Shown here piece after piece: positions 8,185-16,440 of a stretch of DNA of 64,000 bases; within the stretch, counting starts at the first letter, position 1, and every line of letters starts with the position of its first letter. Origin of the DNA: 79-D21 sp964521575 (GTDB lineage Bacteria > Synergistota > Synergistia > Synergistales > 79-D21); contig CAZFSR010000003.1 of assembly GCA_964521575.1 (NCBI GenBank), positions 62,001 through 126,000 on the forward strand, in the 5' to 3' direction. Both the position numbers and the translations under genes were made by a program. Below the pieces are notes generated by a model that saw only the letters and a program-made list of their open reading frames with translations, was not told the DNA's origin and did not search any database.

Positions 8185-9383
8185 GAACGGACCTCCATCC
8201 GGAAACCTTTCAGGTAGTCGCTTTCCGGAAATCCCAGGCCGACGGGATGATCCGGAGGCTGGTGTAATTCTGCCGTGATCCGGCATGTTTTCCTCACGTC
8301 CCTTGCCGCGGCAGCAAGGGTTTCCAAAAGCGCTCCCCTGCCAAAAGCCTGGCTGCAGGAAAAGAAAAGCAGAGATCCGCCGGGAGCGAGCATTCTTAAC
8401 ACCCTGACCGCCAACTCCTTGTATCCTCTCCTGGCTCCTTCCACCTGCTTCCTCGAGGGCGCAAAAGGCGGGGGATCCACAACGGCGACGTCAAACACCC
8501 GGTTCTGCATATTCAGTGTCTTCAGCCGGTCAAACACGTTGCACTCCTCAAGCTCAACCTGGCCTTTCCCCTCGAGCCCGTTGAGCTTGATGTTGGCGCT
8601 CGCCAGAGCAAGCGCTTCTCTGGATTGATCAAGAGCCAGGACTTCTCTTGCGCCCCAAAGAAGGGCATGTACCGAGAAATTGCCGGCATAGGCAAAGGCA
8701 TCCAGAACACGGGCACCCTCGCAGAGCGGCCGGATCTCCCTTGGGAATTTCCTGACGTCCAGGTAAAGCCCGGTCTTCTGTCCTCCAAAAGGATCGACGA
8801 AACTCCGGGCATCCCCGGTCCTTACGCTAACGGCATCCCGATCGGGCATTTTCCCGTATAAAAGCTTCTTTTCGCGCGGGATCCCTTCGCTTTCAAGGTA
8901 TCTCCCCTCATTGCGCAGGATAACGGCCTCGACTCCGGGATGTTGCGGCAAAATCTCAATTAAGCCTGCAAGTGCCCGGTACATCCCGGCGCATTGTGTC
9001 TGGACGACCACTACTGGGCCATAGCGGTCTATGACAAGCCCCGGGAGCCCATCGGCTTCTCCGTGAACCCACCTGTAGGCGTCCTCTCCCTCTTCGAGGA
9101 AAGGACTCCTTGACGCCTCCGCTTCCCGGACCCTCTTTTCCAGCAGGCTCCGGATTTCCGGCCGGTCGGATCCCCAGGAAAGAAGCCTCACGCAAAGGGA
9201 TGCCCCCGGGCTGTACATCCCCCATCCGAGGATTTCTCCCTTCCTCCCCCCCACCGGAATCAGAGCTCCGTTTTCCAACCCCGGGGGGAGCCATTCGAAA
9301 TCACCCCGGAAGAGCCACGGGTGCCGGGATTGAATCTTTTCAAGGCCCTTTTCGCCTAGAGTCGCTGAGCTCCCGTGTCTCAA
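8181..9383 (-). CDS. Class I SAM-dependent rRNA methyltransferase, RlmI-like
   Basis: The 400-residue protein begins with a PUA-like RNA-binding region (residues about 10-75; HPWLFRGDFEWLP is visible), then a linker domain, then a Rossmann methyltransferase domain with VLDAFAYAGNFSVHAL and the catalytic-type VVDPPPFAPSR. This is the arrangement of RlmI, which makes m5C1962 in 23S rRNA; exact target specificity is inferred. The TTG start has GAGGAGG ten bases upstream and overlaps the previous stop (TTGA). Confidence 0.85.
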   Translation of the reverse strand: MRHGSSATLGEKGLEKIQSRHPWLFRGDFEWLPPGLENGALIPVGGRKGEILGWGMYSPGASLCVRLLSWGSDRPEIRSLLEKRVREAEASRSPFLEEGEDAYRWVHGEADGLPGLVIDRYGPVVVVQTQCAGMYRALAGLIEILPQHPGVEAVILRNEGRYLESEGIPREKKLLYGKMPDRDAVSVRTGDARSFVDPFGGQKTGLYLDVRKFPREIRPLCEGARVLDAFAYAGNFSVHALLWGAREVLALDQSREALALASANIKLNGLEGKGQVELEECNVFDRLKTLNMQNRVFDVAVVDPPPFAPSRKQVEGARRGYKELAVRVLRMLAPGGSLLFFSCSQAFGRGALLETLAAAARDVRKTCRITAELHQPPDHPVGLGFPESDYLKGFRMEVRS

Positions 9384-10357
9384 GGCCGTCTAGCCTCCTC
9401 GCCCCAAGATGTGGCGATCTCGGAAAGAGGGGCTTCCCCCCGGACAAAGCGCCCCAGGTTCTCCCTCACGAATCGCGCTACGCCTTCCAATGACGCATCC
9501 GTCACTCCCCCGACGTGCGGCATGGCTACAACATTCCCGTGACGGAAAATCGGGTCCTTCGGGTCCGGAGGCTCGACCCAGAAAACATCAAGTCCGGCAC
9601 CGGCTATTTCCCCCTCAGCCAGGGCTTTATCCAGGTCCTCTCTCACAACCAGGCCGCCTCGGGCGACATTGATGAGATACCCGCTCGGGCCAAGCGCTCT
9701 AAGCACGTCGCGGTTCACGATGTTCGCCGTCTCGGAATTGAGGGGAAGGGCCAAAACAAGGAAACGGGAACCCTTTACCGCTTCCTCGAGATCCCCGAGG
9801 GGATGGACTGAGCTTAGGCCCCATTCCCGGAATTCGGGGCGTGCTGATCGGTTCACGCCCACGACATCCATCCCGAGGCATAGGAGTCTTTCCGCGATGC
9901 AGTGCCCGAGATTTCCCAGGCCAAGCACGCAGGCTTTCTTCTTCCACAAGGCGATCCCCTTCGGAGCATGCACCCGCCCAATCTTCAAGAGATTTTCCTG
10001 GGCCCTTTCATACCTGCGAGCAAGGAGAAGCATCAGCAATAAGGCTGTTTCCGCCACGCTCTCCGCATTTCCGGTTCCCCGGGAAGGGACGTTGCAAACC
10101 TTGATTCCCAGCCGCGCGCAGGCAGTCAGGTCTATTCCTTCCACTCCGGTTCCCCATTCCTGTATCAGTTTCAGCGATTTTGCATTCCTCAGCATCTCTT
10201 CTCCGATTTCGCGCGGAGGGGTAACAAGAACCTCTGCCCAGGGAAGAGTATCAAGGAACGCCTCATCACGGGCGATCTGGACCTCCATGTCCGAGAACAG
10301 GGGAAGGAAGCTTTCCTTCACTCTTTCGAAAGCGGTCCCCGCAAAAAGAACTCTCAT
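9380..10357 (-). CDS. D-2-hydroxyacid dehydrogenase family protein
   Basis: The 325-residue protein is an NAD-dependent D-isomer 2-hydroxyacid dehydrogenase. The Rossmann glycine motif is VLGLGNLGHCIAERL, and the catalytic Arg, Glu and His are in NVARGGLV, VEPPDPKDP and MPHVGG. Substrate (phosphoglycerate, hydroxypyruvate, glyoxylate or others) cannot be decided; there is no ACT domain as in many SerA proteins. The ATG at 10357 overlaps the folE2 stop (ATGA), so a longer upstream frame is not needed. Its place in a queuosine/pterin gene run appears incidental. Confidence 0.88.
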   Translation of the reverse strand: MRVLFAGTAFERVKESFLPLFSDMEVQIARDEAFLDTLPWAEVLVTPPREIGEEMLRNAKSLKLIQEWGTGVEGIDLTACARLGIKVCNVPSRGTGNAESVAETALLLMLLLARRYERAQENLLKIGRVHAPKGIALWKKKACVLGLGNLGHCIAERLLCLGMDVVGVNRSARPEFREWGLSSVHPLGDLEEAVKGSRFLVLALPLNSETANIVNRDVLRALGPSGYLINVARGGLVVREDLDKALAEGEIAGAGLDVFWVEPPDPKDPIFRHGNVVAMPHVGGVTDASLEGVARFVRENLGRFVRGEAPLSEIATSWGEEARRP

Positions 10358-11163
10358 TGTCCACCCCTCTTGCGCAACCCTGGTGCCGCATCGAGAGCCG
10401 ACGTCCGTTCCAGGCTTGCGAAAGCCTGGTGGTTGTGGATGCTCTCGTCGCTCACGACCGATACCCGGTACCACTTAATCCTGCCGTCTGAATCGAGCCT
10501 CATGGATATTTCACGGACGACATCTTCAACAAATCTTGGGTTTGAAAAAGCCATCTCCGTCAGGGCTTTTTCGTCTTCCCGCTTGAGTAGCGTCCTAACG
10601 GGAGCCGACGCGGATTCCTCCGCCAATTCGACGAGTTCCTCGATCCACACCAGGCGCTTCATCCGGATCTCGATATCCACCCTGGCTCTCTGGTTATGCG
10701 CGCCATAATCGGAAATTTCCTTGGAGCAGGGGCAAAGCGTCTGGACCGGGACGCCGACTTTCAGGATGAAATCGAATTTCTCCGCCTTGACGGCCCAAAA
10801 CTCCACATCGGTACGGCTGTAGCTTTCGGCGCCGCTTACCGGTGCCGCCCTTCGGATGAAGTATGGAAAGGCGATCGTTATTTCGGCTTCCGGTGCGTCG
10901 AGTTGCGTTTTGAGCGCATCCACGATCTCCTCGAGGTTGCCTGGAGTCATCTTCCCTCTGCAACTCTCCAGGACCTCAATGAAACGGCTCATGTGGGTTC
11001 CCCTGAAGTCCTTCGGCAAGGACACGGACATGCGCACCGATGCCGTGACATGCTGGACATTCTCAAGCGGGTCCATCACCACGATGGGATAGGAAACACC
11101 ACACACGCCCACACGGTCGATCGGGATATTACGGGTGTCCCTTTCACCTTGGACATCCTTCAT
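10354..11163 (-). CDS. folE2: GTP cyclohydrolase IB (FolE2)
   Basis: The 269-residue protein converts GTP to dihydroneopterin triphosphate, the entry step to folate and queuosine/preQ0. FolE2 signatures are visible: the metal-ligand Cys in LCPCSKEISDYGAHNQR, the N-terminal IDRVGVCGVSYP, and a late SDESIHNHQAFAS stretch. The start is the ATG at 11163, overlapping the queD stop (ATGA). Pairing with queD strongly suggests preQ0/queuosine synthesis; the product may also feed folate synthesis, for which folP and folK lie at 50.9-52.6 kb. Confidence 0.95.
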   Translation of the reverse strand: MKDVQGERDTRNIPIDRVGVCGVSYPIVVMDPLENVQHVTASVRMSVSLPKDFRGTHMSRFIEVLESCRGKMTPGNLEEIVDALKTQLDAPEAEITIAFPYFIRRAAPVSGAESYSRTDVEFWAVKAEKFDFILKVGVPVQTLCPCSKEISDYGAHNQRARVDIEIRMKRLVWIEELVELAEESASAPVRTLLKREDEKALTEMAFSNPRFVEDVVREISMRLDSDGRIKWYRVSVVSDESIHNHQAFASLERTSALDAAPGLRKRGGQ

Positions 11164-11531
11164 TCGAGATCCCCTCTGGAGACGATCGCCGACGCATCTC
11201 GCGTTTCCCAGACCTCCACCTCGCAAAGTTTTCCAGCCCTTCTGCCAATTTCTCCATCGACCGCCCCCCAGATCCACACGGCGATGTTTTCTGCCGTTGG
11301 CTGGGGGATCAAATCGTTCAGGTAGGCATGGTCCAACTTTGAAAGGACGGCTTCTTCAGCGATTCTCTTCAGCTCTACAAAATCCATGACCATTCCTTCG
11401 TGATCCGGTTTTCCTTCCACCGTCAGGGAAAAGGAGTAGGTGTGGCCGTGCAGCCTCTCGCACTTGCCTCGGTAGCATTCCAGCTTATGCGCCGCATCAA
11501 AGGAAAAAGTCCTCCTGATCTTCATCGTCAT
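11160..11531 (-). CDS. queD: 6-carboxy-5,6,7,8-tetrahydropterin synthase (QueD)
   Basis: The 123-residue enzyme belongs to the 6-pyruvoyl-tetrahydropterin synthase fold. Zinc ligands His15, His28 and His30 and the catalytic Cys24 (GKCERLHGHTY) are present, as is LDHAYLND. In the CxxxHGH form this is QueD, which makes 6-carboxytetrahydropterin in the queuosine pathway. The ATG overlaps the DUF72 stop (ATGA) and its stop overlaps folE2. queC and queE are not in the window. Confidence 0.93.
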   Translation of the reverse strand: MTMKIRRTFSFDAAHKLECYRGKCERLHGHTYSFSLTVEGKPDHEGMVMDFVELKRIAEEAVLSKLDHAYLNDLIPQPTAENIAVWIWGAVDGEIGRRAGKLCEVEVWETRDASAIVSRGDLE

Positions 11532-12502
11532 TCCTCCGTTTCCCTGGAACCTTCTTCAGGTGGGGGCCCGTAGTCCAGCAACCCCTGGGCGTCTTCCGAT
11601 TCCAGTACGGGCAACCCCAGGTTTTTCTTCATCCAGTTCGCGTTGCGTACGGCAAAGTCCCCGTAACAGTTATTGAACATGACGAATAATTTTTCAACCC
11701 AGGCCGCGGTTTCCAGAATACGTTTTTTCCATGGATGCAATTCTTCGGCGGAGTAGAGATAACGGTATTTTTCGGAAACCGCGGCACCACCGCTTTCCCA
11801 AGCAGCCGAATTCCGCCCGTGAAATCTGACGACGCTCCCCCAGCTTGCGGTGACTGGCCATTTCGCTGCCGGTACCGTCCATGGCAAAGCAGGCTCATCG
11901 ACAGCGACGTAGGCCATGTTGAGATCCCTCAACGCTCCGAGGAAACGGTCCTCCGTCTTCCCTTCAAGCCATGAGCGGTTTCTCGCTTCCACCGCTATAC
12001 GGACAGGGCCTGCGACTTCCCTGACCCTGTGCAGGTATCTTTCCAAAGCCCTGGAAAAACCGACTCCCGGCGGAAACTGGAAAAGAAGATATCCCAACTT
12101 GCCGGTCGCCTCCAAGGGAGCGAAGCTGCTCCTGAACTTTTCCCAAATTTCCAGGAGTGTGTTTTGGGGGAAATCGCGCAGGCTTAGCCGCTCATTCTCA
12201 TCCCGCTTTTTCCCTACCGGCAAGGCCCATGAGGGAAGGTTTCTCGCAGCAACGGCATGCAGAGTGAAAAGCCCGAAGACCTTGACATTGAAAAGAAAAC
12301 CTCGCGGCGTTCTTGCGACCCACCTCCAGGCGGCCGTCTCGTCGGGAATGGCATAATAGGTGGTGTCAACCTCTACGACATCGAACCGCGAGGCGTAGTG
12401 GCGAAGGCGCTTTTCCGCATCCCGGGCTTCCTTAGGATACCAGCCGCTTCGTAAGAGTCCCGGGTCCGTCCAAGAACACAATCCGACTCTCAGGTTTTCC
12501 AT
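11528..12502 (-). CDS. DUF72 (YecE-like) family protein
   Basis: The 324-residue protein has the DUF72 TIM-barrel features: opening LRVGLCSWTDPGLL, WYP near residue 22, FDVVEVDTTYYAIP, YLLFQFPPG, an IAVEARNRSW strand and the ending FNNCYGDFAVRNA. The biochemical role of DUF72 proteins is not established. It is the first gene of the six-gene coupled operon through to the HAD phosphatase; the ATG follows AGGAGG by four bases. Confidence 0.85.
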   Translation of the reverse strand: MENLRVGLCSWTDPGLLRSGWYPKEARDAEKRLRHYASRFDVVEVDTTYYAIPDETAAWRWVARTPRGFLFNVKVFGLFTLHAVAARNLPSWALPVGKKRDENERLSLRDFPQNTLLEIWEKFRSSFAPLEATGKLGYLLFQFPPGVGFSRALERYLHRVREVAGPVRIAVEARNRSWLEGKTEDRFLGALRDLNMAYVAVDEPALPWTVPAAKWPVTASWGSVVRFHGRNSAAWESGGAAVSEKYRYLYSAEELHPWKKRILETAAWVEKLFVMFNNCYGDFAVRNANWMKKNLGLPVLESEDAQGLLDYGPPPEEGSRETEE

Positions 12503-12534
12503 GCTCCCTCCTGCCCGGCGCAGAGCCTGGCTCT

Positions 12535-12540
12535 ATTATA
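12535..12540 (-). promoter_or_regulatory. -10 element for the DUF72-queD-folE2 operon
   Basis: TATAAT on the minus strand, 33 bases before the DUF72 start, in the divergent spacer between that operon and the aldolase gene. No convincing -35 was seen. Confidence 0.5.
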
Positions 12541-12564
12541 CGGAATGATCCGCAATCGCAGGCT

Positions 12565-12594
12565 TTGCCCTGTCCCTTCGCTCTTGTGTTAAAC
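12565..12594 (+). promoter_or_regulatory. Predicted promoter of the DapA-family aldolase operon
   Basis: TTGCCC (12565-12570) and TTAAAC (12589-12594) with an 18-base spacer lie just upstream of the AAAGGAG ribosome binding site at 12606-12612. Confidence 0.4.
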
Positions 12595-12621
12595 TCCGAA
12601 ATACGAAAGGAGTGGAAAACA

Positions 12622-13524
12622 TTGGAACTCAAAGGAATCTACGCGCCGATTCCAACCCCCTTCGACCATGATGGGAACATCGCCTGGGGTCCCCTTGAGG
12701 AGAACCTTGAAAAATGGCTCGCCTCTCCCCTGGATGGACTGGTCGTTGGAGGCTCCAACGGGGAATTCCCCCTGCTGTCCTTCGACGAGCGTGTCGAGCT
12801 CACGAGGCGGGTCTCCTTAAAAACAGCCGGCAAGATCCCTGTCGTCACCGGGATTCACTGCCCGAGCCTGACGGAAACGATCGCACTCTGCCGTTCCGCG
12901 GCCGATGCGGGGACCGATGCCGTTCTTGTCCTTCCCCCCCATTATTACAAGGGACAGAATACGAGGGAAAGCCTTCGCGACTACTTCTGGAAACTCGCCG
13001 ATTCTTCGCCTGTCCCGGTCATCCTTTACAACATGCCGGCGAACACGGGGTTCAACCTCACTCCGGAGTGCGTTCGCGAGATTTCCGCGCATCCTTCAGT
13101 CATCGGGATCAAGGACACTTCTGGCGACATTGTCCAAATCACCCGCCTGTGCCTCGAAGCCAGAAGGGGATTCTCGATCTTCGTCGGATCGGGCGGATTC
13201 TTTCTTCCGGGCCTCGCGGTCGGCTGCACGGGAGGCACGCTTGCCGTGGCCAACCTCCTGCCCGCGGCGTGCAGCCGAATGATGAGCCTGCTCCTATCCG
13301 GAGAAGTTCAGGCCGCTCGCGAAATCCAACACCGAATTCTTCTTTTGAACCATTCCGTCACAAGAGGATACGGAATCCCGGGACTCAAGGCCGCGGTTGA
13401 CGGGATAGGGCTTTATGGCGGTCCATGCAGGCCCCCCCTGCCAGACCTCTCCCCTGAGGCGCGCAGGGAAATCCTTCGGCTTCTTGCCGAAACGAATCTA
13501 GTTGAAATGGAGGAATGGAGATGA
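12622..13524 (+). CDS. Dihydrodipicolinate synthase/N-acetylneuraminate lyase family aldolase
   Basis: The 300-residue protein is a class I TIM-barrel aldolase. It has the Schiff-base lysine 164 in IGIKDTSGD, Tyr136 in ILYNMPANTGFNL, and a GGSNGEFP loop (residues 43-50) that replaces the GTTGE of true DapA. This family includes DapA, NanA, 2-keto-3-deoxy acid aldolases and 4-hydroxy-2-oxoglutarate aldolase; the substrate is not determined here. The start is a TTG nine bases after AAAGGAG. The stop overlaps the next gene's ATG, so the two are co-translated. Absence of other lysine genes argues against a housekeeping DapA. Confidence 0.85.
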   Translation: MELKGIYAPIPTPFDHDGNIAWGPLEENLEKWLASPLDGLVVGGSNGEFPLLSFDERVELTRRVSLKTAGKIPVVTGIHCPSLTETIALCRSAADAGTDAVLVLPPHYYKGQNTRESLRDYFWKLADSSPVPVILYNMPANTGFNLTPECVREISAHPSVIGIKDTSGDIVQITRLCLEARRGFSIFVGSGGFFLPGLAVGCTGGTLAVANLLPAACSRMMSLLLSGEVQAAREIQHRILLLNHSVTRGYGIPGLKAAVDGIGLYGGPCRPPLPDLSPEARREILRLLAETNLVEMEEWR

Positions 13525-14072
13525 ACGGAACCGTCGTTCTCCTCGGAAGCCCTCGAAGGGGAGGCAATAGCGAATCGTTGGCGGAAGCTTTCCTGAAGGG
13601 AGCGGGGGAAAGAGCTGGGCAAGTCACCCGTTTCCGCCTGTCCGAAATGGCTCCCGTCTCAGGGTGCCTCGATTGCCGTCAATGCTGGACCCAAGGGAAA
13701 CCGTGCGTACTGAGGGATCCGATGCAGGAAATCTATGACGCGCTCCGCAAATCGGATCTTATCCTTTTCGTCTCTCCCCTTTATTGGTATACCTGGAGCG
13801 CACAGATCAAGCCGGTACTCGATCGATTCCTCCCCTTCTCCTCCGAAAAGCCTCTCTTCGACCTACGGGGAAAGAAGGCGGTCCTTCTTTCCACTGCCGG
13901 TGATTCCGACCCGAAATGTTTCGAGGGCCTGCGTTTTTCCTTCAGGAGTTCTTGCGAGCTGCTCGGGCTTGATGCTCTTCACGAGCTCCTTGCGCACGGA
14001 ATTTACCGACGAGGGGACATCGAAGGCACGGATTGGCTCAAACAGGCTGAAAGCTTCGGTAATAACCTCTAA
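13521..14072 (+). CDS. Flavodoxin/NADPH-dependent FMN reductase family protein
   Basis: The 183-residue protein has the FMN phosphate-binding loop LLGSPRRGGNSESL near its start and LFVSPLYWYTWSAQIKPVLD in the flavodoxin-like core. A Cys-rich GCLDCRQC followed by Cys in GKPCV recalls iron-sulfur flavoproteins and related NAD(P)H:FMN oxidoreductases. The electron partner is unknown. The ATG at 13521 lies seven bases after GGAGG and overlaps the aldolase stop (ATGA); an ATG six bases upstream is too close to the ribosome binding site. Confidence 0.85.
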   Translation: MNGTVVLLGSPRRGGNSESLAEAFLKGAGERAGQVTRFRLSEMAPVSGCLDCRQCWTQGKPCVLRDPMQEIYDALRKSDLILFVSPLYWYTWSAQIKPVLDRFLPFSSEKPLFDLRGKKAVLLSTAGDSDPKCFEGLRFSFRSSCELLGLDALHELLAHGIYRRGDIEGTDWLKQAESFGNNL

Positions 14073-14087
14073 GGGGTTCCCTGTTTT

Positions 14088-14115
14088 GGGGCCGCCCGTT
14101 TCGGGCGGCCCCTTT
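14088..14115 (+). terminator. Rho-independent terminator after the flavoprotein gene
   Basis: An 11-bp perfect stem (GGGGCCGCCCG and its complement) with a three-base loop, followed by a short T run. Confidence 0.85.
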
Positions 14116-14203
14116 CGTTACTATTTTTAATGGCACAACCCCTCCTCTCAGGAGGTCTATGCTGCGTATCAGGCTTCTTTAATGCATAAATAGCTAACAT
14201 CTA

Positions 14204-14232
14204 TTGCATAACTCCTTATTATCTGCTATCTA
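14204..14232 (+). promoter_or_regulatory. Predicted promoter of glnN
   Basis: TTGCAT (14204-14209) and TATCTA (14227-14232) with a 17-base spacer, about 30 bases before the glnN start. The 14116-14203 stretch upstream is AT-rich and shows no gene. Confidence 0.6.
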
Positions 14233-14263
14233 TGTTCTATCTTGCCCCCAAGGAGGGAGTTAA

Positions 14264-16378
14264 ATGACGGATACACGACCCTCAGCCACTTTCGGCGAAC
14301 TCGTCTTCAACAGGAAAGCGATGCGGGAGCGTTTGCCAAAGGAAGTCTTCGCGCAGCTTCTCGCCGCCATCGACACCGGAGAAAAACTGGATAGCAGCGT
14401 CGCGGATATCGTGGCCTCATCCATGAAAGAATGGGCGCTCTCGAAGGGTGCCACACACTATACCCATTGGTTCCATCCGCGGACGGAAAGGACCGCGGAA
14501 AAACACATGGCCTTCCTGACCCTCGATTTGGAAGGGGCTCCGATAGAAGCCTTTACCGGCAGCGAGTTGATCCAGAGCGAACCGGACGCGTCTTCGCTCC
14601 CTTCGGGCGGGATGCGCTCCACCTTCGAAGCCCGCGGTTATTCCGCCTGGGATCCTTCCAGCCCTGCTTTCATCGTTCAGTCCGAGAAGGGCGGTACTCT
14701 CTGCATCCCCTCGATTTTCATCTCTCACGACGGAACCCCGCTGGATCTGAAGACGCCTCTTCTCAAATCCCTGACCGCCATTGAAAGCCGGGCGCTCAGG
14801 CTCCTTCGGCTTTTCGGGAACAGGGGGGTCCGATGGGTGAAGGCAACGGTCGGTGCGGAGCAGGAGTTTTTTCTCGTCAATGAATCCAAGGCGCGCCTCA
14901 GGCCTGACATCATCTTCTGCGGGCATACTCTTTGCGGTGCTCAGCCTCCCAAGGGACAGCAGATGGAAGATCACTATTTCGGCACGATCCACCCCAAGGT
15001 CCTCGCCTACATGGAAGACGTCGAAACGGAGCTCTACCGACTCGGGATCGCGATCAAAACACGCCATAACGAAGTCGCCCCCTGCCAGTTCGAGTTTGCT
15101 CCCGAGTTCTCGGAAGCCAACCTTGCAACCGATCAGAACCAACTGATGATGGCCGTCATGAAGCGCTTCGCACGCCGCCATGACCTCCGGCTGATGTTGC
15201 ACGAAAAACCTTTCGCAGGACTGAACGGAAGCGGAAAGCACACGAACTTCTCCCTAATGGACAGCGAAGGGCGCAACCTTCTTTCCCCGTCGGGGACGCA
15301 AAAGAGAAGCATCCAGTTCCTGACTTTCCTGGGAGCCTTCCTGCTGGGGCTATCGCGATACGGAAGCCTTTTGAGGGCGTCGATCGCCTCCCCCGGCAAC
15401 ATGTACCGGCTGGGAGGCAACGAAGCCCCACCCGCGATCATGAGTGTTTATCTCGGAGAAGTGTTGAACCAGATACTTGACCGAATCGAGGAGGGTTTGC
15501 CGGAATCCATCCCATCCAAAGGACCTCTCGAGCTTGGCCTCACCAGGCTGCCGGACATCAAGGCGGACAATACGGACCGAAACCGCACAGCCCCTATCGC
15601 TTTCACCGGCAACAAGTTCGAGTTCAGGGCCACCGGTGCTCCGCAATCCCTTGCGGGTCCTGTGACGATGCTCATGGCCGCCTGGGCCTGGGGACTGGAG
15701 CAGATGACCGGCTTGATAGAAAACCGCCTCGGCGACGGGGTCGACGTTTCCGAAGCCGCGCTTGAGGCAATCCGCTACGCTGCGATAGAAAGCCGCAATG
15801 TCCGCTTCGATGGAAATTGCTACTCAAGCGAATGGTCCCAGGAGGCGGTAAGGCGCGGGTTGCCTGTAGCCTACACGACCCCGGAGGCTCTTTCCTATTA
15901 CCTTATCCCCGAAAACCGGAAACTCCTGTCCGATCTCAAGATCATGAGCGACAGGGAGGTCTCGGCCTTTTACGATATCCAGGTCGAGCGGTATCTCAAG
16001 TCAAGGGAAATTGAAATCGGCGTCCTGGAATCCATGGTCAGGGAGGGCGTGCTCCCTGCCATCACGCGCCAGCTCCAATTGGATGCCGGAACCTTCAAGG
16101 CCCTGCCGGAGGTCCTCTCCGCGGGAATGCCGTTATTCAGTGAAGGAATCGCGAGACTGGCCAGTATCCGGGAAAGGCTCGTGTCCGCATGCGATCGCGC
16201 CCAGATTCTCAGGTCCAGGCTCTCCTCCGTCGGACTTGAGGAAGGGGCAGAGATCGTCACCCACGAAGGTCTGGCCCTGATGTCCGAGATCCGGAGCCTT
16301 TGCGATTCCGCGGAAACGCATGTCGACAAGGATTTCTGGCCGTTCCCCCGCTACCGGGAGCTGCTCTTGATTTTCTAG
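14264..16378 (+). CDS. glnN: Glutamine synthetase type III
   Basis: The 704-residue protein is a GSIII, the long dodecameric form that makes glutamine from glutamate, ammonia and ATP. GSIII landmarks seen include THYTHWFHPRTERTAEKH near residue 65, VGAEQEFFLVN, FCGHTLCGAQPPKGQQ and LHEKPFAGLNGSGKHTN (the nucleotide-binding region); RLGGNEAPPAIMS and NRTAPIAFTGNKFEFR follow. The ATG has AAGGAGGGAG upstream. It is transcribed alone between its own promoter and a strong terminator, with no PII gene adjacent. It is the ammonia-assimilating enzyme of the window. Confidence 0.97.
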   Translation: MTDTRPSATFGELVFNRKAMRERLPKEVFAQLLAAIDTGEKLDSSVADIVASSMKEWALSKGATHYTHWFHPRTERTAEKHMAFLTLDLEGAPIEAFTGSELIQSEPDASSLPSGGMRSTFEARGYSAWDPSSPAFIVQSEKGGTLCIPSIFISHDGTPLDLKTPLLKSLTAIESRALRLLRLFGNRGVRWVKATVGAEQEFFLVNESKARLRPDIIFCGHTLCGAQPPKGQQMEDHYFGTIHPKVLAYMEDVETELYRLGIAIKTRHNEVAPCQFEFAPEFSEANLATDQNQLMMAVMKRFARRHDLRLMLHEKPFAGLNGSGKHTNFSLMDSEGRNLLSPSGTQKRSIQFLTFLGAFLLGLSRYGSLLRASIASPGNMYRLGGNEAPPAIMSVYLGEVLNQILDRIEEGLPESIPSKGPLELGLTRLPDIKADNTDRNRTAPIAFTGNKFEFRATGAPQSLAGPVTMLMAAWAWGLEQMTGLIENRLGDGVDVSEAALEAIRYAAIESRNVRFDGNCYSSEWSQEAVRRGLPVAYTTPEALSYYLIPENRKLLSDLKIMSDREVSAFYDIQVERYLKSREIEIGVLESMVREGVLPAITRQLQLDAGTFKALPEVLSAGMPLFSEGIARLASIRERLVSACDRAQILRSRLSSVGLEEGAEIVTHEGLALMSEIRSLCDSAETHVDKDFWPFPRYRELLLIF

Positions 16379-16394
16379 CCTATATACGTACGCA

Positions 16395-16434
16395 GGAAAG
16401 GCGGGAAGGGGGTTAACCCCCTTCCCGCCTTTCC
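16395..16434. terminator. Bidirectional terminator between glnN and the O-antigen-ligase-like gene
   Basis: An 18-bp perfect inverted repeat (16395-16412 and 16417-16434) with a TTAA loop between two convergent genes. T runs lie at its plus-strand end. Confidence 0.88.
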
Positions 16435-16440
16435 TTTCAT

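Noticed and set aside
12565..12621. Upstream TTG at 12565 as start of the aldolase
   Set aside because: It lies in the predicted promoter; the TTG at 12622 follows AAAGGAG and gives a normal aldolase N-terminus.
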